Part shown: positions 43,741 through 52,300 of the stretch, piece by piece
Layout of the letters: each line of letters starts with the position of its first letter
Position numbering within the stretch: position 1 is the stretch's first letter
NCBI GenBank assembly: GCA_023415825.1
Contig: JAEZJF010000022.1
Location: 248,001-312,000 of the forward strand
Reading direction: 5' to 3'
From: Bacillota bacterium
GTDB lineage: Bacteria > Bacillota > Clostridia > DSM-8532
DNA: 64,000 nt
The notes under the pieces: model-generated
Database searches by the model: none
Told to the model about the DNA's origin: nothing
What the model saw: only the letters and a program-made list of their open reading frames with translations
Translations under genes and position numbers: made by a program

Positions 43741-44658
43741 ATGGACAAGAAAATACTTCTTCATGTTGAGAATCGATTTCTTAAAGGAATTTTGTTAAAA
43801 TCCATAGCAGGTGCAGGAATGGGTATTCTTGATGTTGTGGATGTAGATGATTTAAACCTTAAGCTTGAGGCTTTTGGTAAAGAAATCTGTCTTGCTGTTT
43901 TTGAGATCAATGATTGGAATAAGACTGCAATCAGAGTTGAGATTGATCGATTAAAGGAAGTTACGTCGTCCATATCCATGCTGGCTGTCGTTTGGAAGGA
44001 TACATCCGAAGTCGTTACCTATGTTATGAATACCGGCATTCGTGACGTTTTGCTTTTGCCAAAGAACCGGGAGCGATATAAACAGATCGTTGAAGAAAAG
44101 CTTGCGCCTTACTATGAAAAGCTTAACCCTCCTGAATCGGCTAAAAAAGAAGAGCCGCGTTTTAACCTGGAGATCATGGAAAATCCGGGCGTAATGGAGG
44201 CATTGAACCGTGAGCTTAAATATGCCCAGCGTGGGAATTATCCACTGTCCTTAGTAATGGCACATTATAACGGGGATGGAGAGGATGTTGTAAAAGGTCT
44301 CATCGATAAGGTCAAAACCTTTCTTCGGGATACGGACAAAGTTCTCCGGGTGGATATGGAAACCTTTATTGGGGTGTTTCCTTTCACTGAAAAGGATTTT
44401 GTGCCCATTCTTGAGGAAAAATTTCGAGAAGCCTTTAAATTGGAATTAGGGAGACCTGGTAATTACAGAAAGCTCTACCTCTATTCGGCCACCTACCCGC
44501 ATGATGAGACGAGCCTGGATTTGCTGCTGGAGCGATTGGAAAACGGCATTAACAACAGCATGGTCATCAGTACCATACGATCTCCTCTCAATGCTCTGTC
44601 CAGAACTGAAATAGAAAATTACAAGCAAAAAATAAGACAGTACAAAAGATTCTTCTAG
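43741..44658 (+). CDS. Receiver-like domain plus degenerate GGDEF domain
   Basis: A 305-residue cytoplasmic protein. Residues 3-120 have the alternating pattern of a response-regulator receiver (LLHVENRFLKGILLKSIA, then LAVFEIN, then ISMLAVVW, then MNTGIRDVLLLPKN) but the phospho-acceptor Asp position is taken by Glu/Asn (FEIND), so normal phosphorylation is doubtful. Residues 148-300 resemble a GGDEF fold (NRELKYAQRGNYPLSLVM, FLRDTDKVLRVDMETFIGVFP, YPHDETSLDLLLERLENGI), but the active-site GGDEF is replaced by DMETF. It is therefore probably not a cyclase; it may bind a nucleotide or partner protein. It stands alone, with its own promoter and terminator. Confidence 0.75.
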   Translation: MDKKILLHVENRFLKGILLKSIAGAGMGILDVVDVDDLNLKLEAFGKEICLAVFEINDWNKTAIRVEIDRLKEVTSSISMLAVVWKDTSEVVTYVMNTGIRDVLLLPKNRERYKQIVEEKLAPYYEKLNPPESAKKEEPRFNLEIMENPGVMEALNRELKYAQRGNYPLSLVMAHYNGDGEDVVKGLIDKVKTFLRDTDKVLRVDMETFIGVFPFTEKDFVPILEEKFREAFKLELGRPGNYRKLYLYSATYPHDETSLDLLLERLENGINNSMVISTIRSPLNALSRTEIENYKQKIRQYKRFF

Positions 44659-44659
44659 T

Positions 44660-44686
44660 AGCTCCGATTAAAACTCGGAGCTTTTT
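44660..44686 (+). terminator. Terminator of the receiver/degenerate-GGDEF gene
   Basis: AGCTCCGA (44660-44667) pairs with TCGGAGCT (44675-44682), 7-nt loop, then TTTT. It starts 2 nt after the stop codon. Confidence 0.9.
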
Positions 44687-45426
44687 CAAAAAAATGTAAT
44701 TATTTTTCCCAAGCTGATTAGGATTACCAGCGAGGCCATAACTGAAACCTTGTCCAGTATTGTTAGCCTGTGAAAAACTAAAGCTTCAATTCGATTTGCA
44801 ATAATCTGGTCAAATTTGCAATCAATATATTTTTTCCACACAAGCAGGAAAGTAGCACCTGCTAATGTTGCTACCAGATGAAAAATATTGCTGGTATGCC
44901 ACCCCATTATAAAGTTTCCTGCTGTAACTCCAATCCAGGATAAGAACAATAAAATGAGTCCCAGCAAGGATACGACACTTGAAAAAAAATTCTTCTTTTC
45001 CCTTTTATATATTATTAAAAAAATATAAAAAGCTATTGGTACATATGCCCAGGAAATGCCTGAAATACCTGTCCCGAAGCTATTCAACGCAAGCCTTGTA
45101 ATGATATGGGCAAAAGCTGAAATAAAAGACAAAAGAAGCATTTTTGAGGGTCCCAGGACTCTTTCGCAGAATACCCCAAAAAAAGCAATAGAGACAAGGT
45201 TGGTATGGAGCTCAAAGGATATACCCTTGAAGCCCTCCATAACACCATGTGCGAATTGTGAGGTAAAAAGCTGATAAATCAGGTAGATGTTCTGCCAGGG
45301 AACAAGATAGGCAAACAAAGGAGCGTTGTAATGAGCCGGTATTGATACCACCAGGCAACTCATAATCAATATTAATGATATATACGGAAAATATAGTCCC
45401 TTTGTTAAAAAAATCTTCCTGACCAT
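44686..45426 (-). CDS. Rhomboid-family intramembrane serine protease
   Basis: A 246-residue membrane protein with about six or seven helices. The rhomboid catalytic pair is visible: GISG with Ser122 and the later helix IFHLVATLAG with His183. The Asn of the oxyanion helix is Asn76, in HTNLVSIAFFGVFCERVLG, with the usual eight-residue spacing to the following Gly. Rhomboids cut transmembrane substrates inside the membrane; no substrate is indicated here. The conserved His four residues before Asn76 is replaced by Glu72 (a His sits at 74), a small departure from GlpG. A basic tail and a last C-terminal helix follow. ATG with GGAGGG 7 nt upstream. Confidence 0.85.
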   Translation of the reverse strand: MVRKIFLTKGLYFPYISLILIMSCLVVSIPAHYNAPLFAYLVPWQNIYLIYQLFTSQFAHGVMEGFKGISFELHTNLVSIAFFGVFCERVLGPSKMLLLSFISAFAHIITRLALNSFGTGISGISWAYVPIAFYIFLIIYKREKKNFFSSVVSLLGLILLFLSWIGVTAGNFIMGWHTSNIFHLVATLAGATFLLVWKKYIDCKFDQIIANRIEALVFHRLTILDKVSVMASLVILISLGKIITFF

Positions 45427-45583
45427 TAGCGGCCCTCCAGCTATACATTCCTATAGACTGAGAATATATTGATATTTTACCTGATATTTCTTCAAATTTC
45501 CACTTTTAAGATTTGTCCCCCCTCAAATTCTGCTTTTTAAAATTAACTGCAATTCGCATTTTCAGATAGAAACAATTTTTTAC

Positions 45584-45611
45584 TTGTTAGAGTAGAAAAA
45601 TGTGATATAAT
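45584..45611 (+). promoter_or_regulatory. Promoter of the PFOR gene
   Basis: TTGTTA (45584-45589), 16 nt, TATAAT (45606-45611), followed by a leader of about 80 nt. Confidence 0.6.
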
Positions 45612-45700
45612 ATTTTCTGAACGTCCATGTTAATAAGGGGCGAAACAATATTGATGTGTATACAAAGTACATTATTGTATAAATTCAAGGAGGGAAAAAC

Positions 45701-48700
45701 ATGGCAAAAAAAATGAAGACTATGGATGGTAATACCGCCGCCGCTCACGTGGCGTATGCTTTTACCGAAGTTGCCGCAATTTATCCTATCACACCATCCT
45801 CAACTATGGCTGAATCAACCGATGAGTGGGCAGCCCGCGGCCAGAAAAATATTTTCGGCCAGCCTGTCAAGGTAGTTGAAATGCAATCAGAAGCCGGTGC
45901 TGCCGGTGCGGTTCACGGCTCACTCCAAGCCGGAGCCCTAACAACCACCTACACTGCATCCCAGGGCTTACTACTCATGATTCCTAACATGTACAAAATC
46001 GCTGGTGAGCTTCTACCCAGTGTATTCCATGTTTCCGCACGTGCTATAGCATCACACGCACTCTCAATCTTTGGCGATCATTCCGACGTTATGGCTTGCC
46101 GCCAGACCGGTTTTGCAATGCTTGCTGAAGGAAGCGTTCAGGAAGTCATGGACTTGGCAGGCGTTGCTCACTTGGCCTCCATTAAAGGCCGCGTTCCATT
46201 TGTCAACTTCTTTGATGGTTTCAGAACCTCTGCAGAAGTTCAGAAGATCGAAGTTCTTGATTACGCTGATCTTGCTAAAATGCTGGATTGGAAGGCGTTA
46301 GAAGAATTCAGAAACCGTGCCCTCAATCCTGAGCATCCTGTAACACGCGGTACCGCACAGAATCCGGATATCTTTTTCCAGGCAAGAGAAGCCAGCAATA
46401 CATACTATGATGCCATTCCTGACATCGTAAATGATTATATGAAGCAAATGTCTGCTCTTACAGGCCGTGATTATAAGCCCTTCAACTATTATGGCGATCC
46501 TGATGCTGAAAATGTTATTGTTGCCATGGGTTCCGTAACCGAGACTTGTGAAGAGGTTATTGATTACTTAAGAGCAAAAGGTGAAAAGGTGGGCGTACTC
46601 AAGGTACATCTTTACAGACCTTTCTCCTCTAAGTATTTCTTCGACGCAATGCCTAAGTCCGTTAAGAAAATTGCTGTTCTTGATAGAACAAAAGAGCCCG
46701 GTGCTCTTGGTGAACCCCTGTATCTTGATGTTAAGTCACTCTATTATGATGTAGCCAACAAACCCCTTATCGTTGGCGGCCGCTATGGTCTTGGCTCCAA
46801 GGACACCAAGCCCAATCAGATTCTTGCTGTCTATGAGAATCTTAAGTCTGCTGCTCCTAAGGATGGTTTTACCATCGGTATTGTTGATGACGTCACCGGT
46901 CTTTCTCTTCCTGTAGGCGAGAGAATTGTTACCGAAGACAAGGGCGCCATTCGCTGCAAGTTCTGGGGCTTGGGCTCAGACGGTACTGTCGGTGCCAACA
47001 AGAGTGCCATCAAGATTATCGGCGATATGACCGATATGTACGCTCAAGGCTATTTCTACTACGACTCCAAGAAATCGGGCGGTATCACCGTTTCCCATCT
47101 GCGTTTTGGAAAGGCTAAGATTCGTTCTACATATCTCATTGATGAAGCTGATTATATTGCCTGCCATAACCAATCCTATGTGGGTAAGTATGATCTCATT
47201 GGCAGCCTCAAAAAGGGTGGCACATTCGTATTGAATTGCCAATGGAGTGATGCAGAGCTTGATGAAAAGCTTCCTGCCGACCTCAAGAGACAAATTGCCA
47301 GTGATAACATCAATTTCTATACCATCAATGCTACCGATATCGCTAACGAAATCGGTCTTGGCAACCGTATTAATATGATCATGCAGTCTGCGTTCTTTAA
47401 GCTGGCTAATGTTATTCCTATTGATGCTGCTGTCAAGTACCTCAAGGATTCTATAGTCAAATCCTACGGTAATAAGGGTCAAAACATTGTTGAAATGAAC
47501 TATAAGGCTGTTGACAGAGGCATTGAGTCTTTAGTTAAAGTCAATGTTCCTGAGAGCTGGAAAGCTGCCCAGGATGCTCCTGTTGAGCTGAACACAAACA
47601 AGCCTGAGTTCATTACAAAGGTCATGGAGCCTATGAATGCACAGAAGGGCGACAACCTTCCTGTCAGTGCCTTCAAGGGCGCTGAAGACGGCACCTTCCC
47701 CACAGGTACCTCAGCTTATGAGAAGCGCGGTATTGCTGTGTCGGTTCCCGAATGGCAGCCACAGAACTGTATCCAATGTAATCAATGTTCTTTTGTTTGC
47801 CCTCACGCCGTTATTCGTCCTTTCCTTCTGAATGCGGAAGAAAAGAAGAATGCGCCTGACACCTTAACCACTATTCCTGCTCAAGGACCTCAGTTTAAAG
47901 GCCTTGAATACAAGATTCAGGTTTCTACCATGGACTGTACCGGTTGCGGTAACTGTGCCGACGTTTGTCCTGCCAAGGAGAAAGCCCTTATTATGAAACC
48001 TCTGGAAACCCAGGAGAAGGAGCTTGCCAACTGGGATTATATTGAGAAGAATGTCTCCTATAAGGACAGTCTTGCTCCATTGAACACCGTGAAAAACAGC
48101 CAGTTCTCCCAGCCCCTCATCCAGTTCAGCGGCGCTTGCGCAGGCTGCGGCGAAACACCTTATATCAAGGCTGTTACCCAGCTGTTCGGTGACCGTATGA
48201 TGATCGCCAATGCAACAGGCTGTTCCTCCATTTGGGGTGGATCGGCTCCTGCTACCGTTTACGCAACAAACAAGGAAGGAAAGGGTCCTTCATGGGCGAA
48301 CTCCCTCTTTGAGGATAATGCTGAATACGGTTTGGGCATGGTGCTTGGTGTTAAGCAGATTCGTGAAAATATCGAGATGCAGCTTAAAAATATAGTTGCA
48401 AAAGATGTTCCTGCTGATCTAAAAGCTGCGGCAGAAGCATGGATTGCCGGCAAGGAAGATGCAGAAAGCTCCAAAAAGGCTTCAAAGGCCCTTAATGAAG
48501 CTCTTGACAACTACAAGCCTTGCTGTGAAGAGTGCGATAAGATTGTTGAAGATCTGAGCAAAAAGCGTGATTTCTTCATTAAGAAGTCCCAGTGGATTCT
48601 CGGTGGAGACGGTTGGGCCTATGATATCGGTTATGGCGGCCTTGACCATGTTCTGGCCTCCGGAGAAGATCTCAATGTCCTGGTATTTGATACCGAGATT

Positions 48701-49234
48701 TACTCCAATACCGGCGGTCAAGCTTCCAAGAGTACGCCTACCGCAGCTGTTGCCAAGTTTGCAGCCTCAGGTAAGCGCATCAAGAAGAAAGACCTTGGTA
48801 TGATTGCTGCTACCTATGGATATGTCTATGTTGCTCAGGTTGCCATGGGAGCCAACATGAATCAATTCATGAAGGCTATTCAGGAAGCTGAAGCTCATAA
48901 AGGTCCTTCACTTATCATTGCTTACGCTCCTTGCATCAACCATGGTATTAAGGGCGGTATGTCCAGAACCCAGACCAGGGAGAAGCAGGCTGTTGAGTCA
49001 GGCTACTGGCACCTGTGGCGCTATGTTCCTGAACTCAAGGAACAGGGCAAGAATCCGTTTGTTCTTGATTCCAAGGATCCCACCGGAAGCTTCCAGGAAT
49101 TCATTAAGAGCGAAGTGCGTTACACCTCGCTGAAGCAGACCTTCCCGGATGTTGCCGATGAGCTCTTCCAGGCCGCTGAGAACAACGCCAAAGAAAGACT
49201 TGAAAATTATAAGAGAATGGCTAAAGCCGACTAA
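45701..49234 (+). CDS. nifJ: Pyruvate:ferredoxin (flavodoxin) oxidoreductase
   Basis: A 1177-residue single-chain enzyme that oxidises pyruvate to acetyl-CoA and CO2 and passes electrons to ferredoxin. Domain order is complete: N-terminal TPP pyrimidine domain (AAAHVAYAFTEVAAIYPITPSS), gamma domain (about 420-620), a two-cluster ferredoxin domain with CIQCNQC-x3-CP (about 689-699) and CTGCGNC-x3-CP (about 747-757), and the C-terminal TPP-binding domain with GGDGWAYDIGYGGLDHVLAS and NTGGQASKSTP. The extra cysteines CAGCGETPY and the CCEECDK segment are also present. Codon use is strongly biased to a few codons, as for highly expressed genes. AAGGAGG 8 nt before ATG. It is monocistronic, closed by a strong terminator. 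Confidence 0.98.
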   Translation: MAKKMKTMDGNTAAAHVAYAFTEVAAIYPITPSSTMAESTDEWAARGQKNIFGQPVKVVEMQSEAGAAGAVHGSLQAGALTTTYTASQGLLLMIPNMYKIAGELLPSVFHVSARAIASHALSIFGDHSDVMACRQTGFAMLAEGSVQEVMDLAGVAHLASIKGRVPFVNFFDGFRTSAEVQKIEVLDYADLAKMLDWKALEEFRNRALNPEHPVTRGTAQNPDIFFQAREASNTYYDAIPDIVNDYMKQMSALTGRDYKPFNYYGDPDAENVIVAMGSVTETCEEVIDYLRAKGEKVGVLKVHLYRPFSSKYFFDAMPKSVKKIAVLDRTKEPGALGEPLYLDVKSLYYDVANKPLIVGGRYGLGSKDTKPNQILAVYENLKSAAPKDGFTIGIVDDVTGLSLPVGERIVTEDKGAIRCKFWGLGSDGTVGANKSAIKIIGDMTDMYAQGYFYYDSKKSGGITVSHLRFGKAKIRSTYLIDEADYIACHNQSYVGKYDLIGSLKKGGTFVLNCQWSDAELDEKLPADLKRQIASDNINFYTINATDIANEIGLGNRINMIMQSAFFKLANVIPIDAAVKYLKDSIVKSYGNKGQNIVEMNYKAVDRGIESLVKVNVPESWKAAQDAPVELNTNKPEFITKVMEPMNAQKGDNLPVSAFKGAEDGTFPTGTSAYEKRGIAVSVPEWQPQNCIQCNQCSFVCPHAVIRPFLLNAEEKKNAPDTLTTIPAQGPQFKGLEYKIQVSTMDCTGCGNCADVCPAKEKALIMKPLETQEKELANWDYIEKNVSYKDSLAPLNTVKNSQFSQPLIQFSGACAGCGETPYIKAVTQLFGDRMMIANATGCSSIWGGSAPATVYATNKEGKGPSWANSLFEDNAEYGLGMVLGVKQIRENIEMQLKNIVAKDVPADLKAAAEAWIAGKEDAESSKKASKALNEALDNYKPCCEECDKIVEDLSKKRDFFIKKSQWILGGDGWAYDIGYGGLDHVLASGEDLNVLVFDTEIYSNTGGQASKSTPTAAVAKFAASGKRIKKKDLGMIAATYGYVYVAQVAMGANMNQFMKAIQEAEAHKGPSLIIAYAPCINHGIKGGMSRTQTREKQAVESGYWHLWRYVPELKEQGKNPFVLDSKDPTGSFQEFIKSEVRYTSLKQTFPDVADELFQAAENNAKERLENYKRMAKAD

Positions 49235-49257
49235 GTCGACTAAACAGTAAAACAGAG

Positions 49258-49303
49258 GACGGTTCTTTGTTTCAGGGAAAATGAAACAAAGAACCGTCTT
49301 TTT
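49258..49303 (+). terminator. Strong terminator of the PFOR gene
   Basis: GACGGTTCTTTGTTTCA (49258-49274) pairs perfectly with 49282-49298, 17 bp, 7-nt loop, then TTTTT. GGTTCTTTGTTTC-type hairpins recur in some Firmicutes genomes, so it could also be a dispersed repeat; only one copy is in this window. Confidence 0.92.
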
Positions 49304-49347
49304 GCTTTTCTATTAACTTTCTAATTGCTGCTTAAGAAGCTGTAAAC

Positions 49348-52300
49348 CTATAACAATAAATTGTACAATATTTGAGCCAATTGCGCCCTGTTGGTCATAT
49401 CATTGGGAGCAAGCTTACCTCCGCTGCCGCTTACCGTTCCGGTTTCGACGAGCAGAGACATGGCTTCCTTTGCCCAGGGAGCTATATCGCTTGCATCGCT
49501 GAAGGACAGCAGCGATTTACCGGAATTACCCCGAGGTAATCTGCCTATTGCTTTCAGCGCATTGTACAGCATGGTGAACATCTCCTGGCGGGTGATTTCT
49601 CTTTCGGGTCCAAACAGGTTGTTGCCCACACCCTTGGATATGCCAAGCCTCTTTGCAGCGGCCAGATAAGCGCTATAATTGGTGCTGCCGGCGTCCGCAA
49701 AGTTATCGCTTAGGTCAGTAGCGGGGGCTATACTGTAAGCCTTCATCAGCATGACAATGAATTGCCCTCTTGTTAGCTTGTATTCAGGACTGAAATTGCC
49801 GTTTCCCGTCCCTGAGGTAATATCCCTTGCAGCGATAAAGGAAACCGCCTTGGCATACCACGAGTCAGCCTGTATATCCTTGAAGCTGACAGGGTTATAG
49901 CCAACAGCAAAGCAGCTGAAATGTGTGGTGGTAAAGGTCACAGTGCCGGTTTCTGCGTCATAGCACCCGTTGGGTATGCAAACAGCATTACCGCTGCCGT
50001 CAACGTACCAGACTACAATGCTTTCAGGGTTGGCCAATTCTTCGGAAGTGGGGGTGTAAGGCAGGGTTACAGTCACAGGAGAATTTTCGTTGCTCCAGGA
50101 AAGCTGTTGTCCGTCCACCTTAAGGCTCAGCTCGATGACGGGCCTGTCACCGATCATGGCCTGAACATCTAGGTCAAGACCACTGATATCCGCTGATTGT
50201 AAGGTCACTGTAACGCGTTTAGCATTTGATGCCTGTTCCTGTGATAGCATGCTACTCGGTAAAACTATCATACCAAGCGGAGTATTGAGTTCAATGGCCC
50301 TGGATTCGTCACCGGCATTCAGAGAATTTGCAGGCAGCACCAAAGCATAGGATTTTGCTCCGGATATTGCAGGTATCTCGATCTCTATCTTTTTAATGCC
50401 GCTTTCATCTGTTTCAGATTTATCAAAGGCACCGGTCAATAAGCTATTATTCACTTCCACCGTTGCAAGGCCTGTGTTTTTATCCAATAGGACAGGGACA
50501 GTACTGGTGGGGTTGCCCTCTGAATCCAAAACCTCTGCTTTGGGTAAGGGTGGGGGAGTGACAGACGGTGATTCGTCGCTTCCTCCGGTATTGCCGCCGT
50601 TATAGCGCCATGTGGCTGTAACAGTCACATTCTTTGCCGGCATGGTAAAGGTGGTGGTAGCATTGCTTGCATTGGCAAAGGTCACGCCGTCTGAGGAAAT
50701 CCAGCCTGCGAAGCTGTAACCGCTTTGGCTTCCAGCGTTTATGGTGACAGTTACGCCTTGTGTATAGCTGGCGGCACCGGTCGTACCCGCATGGCTGCCG
50801 ATTACTGTCACGGTGTAGGAGGCTGTGGGAATGGCTATGACCCTGACCGTAAATTGCTTGGTCTGGCTGGCCGTACCCTTGGTAATGGTGGCGATCAGTG
50901 TGACATCCACATAGGCTGCTCCCTGTGCAGGGCGATTTACTTTGCCATTGGTTGAGATAGTGGTCGGTTTATCGCTCGCCCAACTGATGGTGGTGCCGTT
51001 AGTTCCGGTGACGGGCAGGGTCAGGTCGGAGGTGACGCTCTCTTCTTCGATGTTGTTTCCGCGAATGGTGTCAAAGGTGAGAGCCGCTAGCGCTGCCGCC
51101 ACATCCTGAGCATCCTGACTGATCTGGGCTTTCACCGTTAGATAGAAGGTTCTGGTTTGACTGGCCGCGCCCTTGCTGACAGTGGCTGTCAGTGTGACAG
51201 ACGTATCAGGCGAACCCTCTGCCGGGCGATTTACTGCGCCATCGGTTGAGATAGTGGTCGGTTGGCTGCTGGCCCAGCTGATGGTGGTGCCGTTGATTCC
51301 GCTTCCGGGTAGAATCAGATTGGATGTGATGTTGCTCATCGAAGAATTCTCGTTTTGTATCGTATTAAAGGTCAGGGCTGCCACCGCCGCGTTTACATCC
51401 GCAATATCGGAGTTTTCCGCCTCAAGCACCGTCACCACAAAGGTTCTGCTGGCAGAAGCGGTGCCCTTGGTAATGGTTGCGGTGAGGTAGACCCCCTGAT
51501 TGCCTGCGCCGAAGGCCGGGCGGGTCACCTTGCCGTCGGTTGCGATAACCTGCGGCTTGCTACTGACCCAGTTGACGGTCGTCCCTCTGTCCAAGCTGGT
51601 CATCAGATTCATGTTTGCAACAATTCGGCTATCGCTTTGATTGGCGCCGCTGCCGTAGATATAAGTTTTATACAGCGACCTCTCGGCTAGCTCAACGTCA
51701 TTTAGGTCGGCATCCGCAGAGACGGTGAAGCTGTCCGATTGGAGGACCAGGCCGTTCTCGCCGACCGCCACAAAGCAGTTATCGCCGGCTGCAACTCCAT
51801 TCAGCCGGATATAATTGCTGCTGGAATAGTGATTTAGCGTCAGGCCGGAGGACTGGATGAACCAGGTCGCGCCGCCATCAGCTGAAGCCATGATCTTGCC
51901 GTTATCGCCGACCGCCACGAGATTACCGCCGCCATGGGCAATGCCCCAGCAATAGTACTGATCCAGATCGGTCTCCTTAAGCGTCCAGTGTGCTCCCTTG
52001 TCGGAGGAGAGATAGACCTCGCCGTAGCCGCCTACCGCCGCGAATTGACCGCCGCCATAGACGATATCGGTGGGATAACAGCCGCTCCCGCCCAGATTGG
52101 CAATGGGCGTACAGATAAATTCACTGGTGTCCGTATCAATCTGATATTTATAGGCCTGGCCGTACTGCATCACGGCGATAAATACGCCATCGCCGTAAGC
52201 CACCGAAACAAAGGAACGCTGGATAATACCGGTCGTGCTGTCGTTAACCCAGGTTACGCCGTCCGTCGAATGGAGCACCACCGGGTCGGAGCTGTTGCTT

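Noticed and set aside
45584..45605. TTGTTA upstream of PFOR as a Rex redox-regulator site
   Set aside because: Only one half-site is present; the second TAACAA half is missing, and the sequence serves as the -35.
50950..51305. Regularly spaced repeats considered as a CRISPR array
   Set aside because: The repeats are in frame, about 294 nt apart and encode Ig domains; there are no short unique spacers or cas genes.
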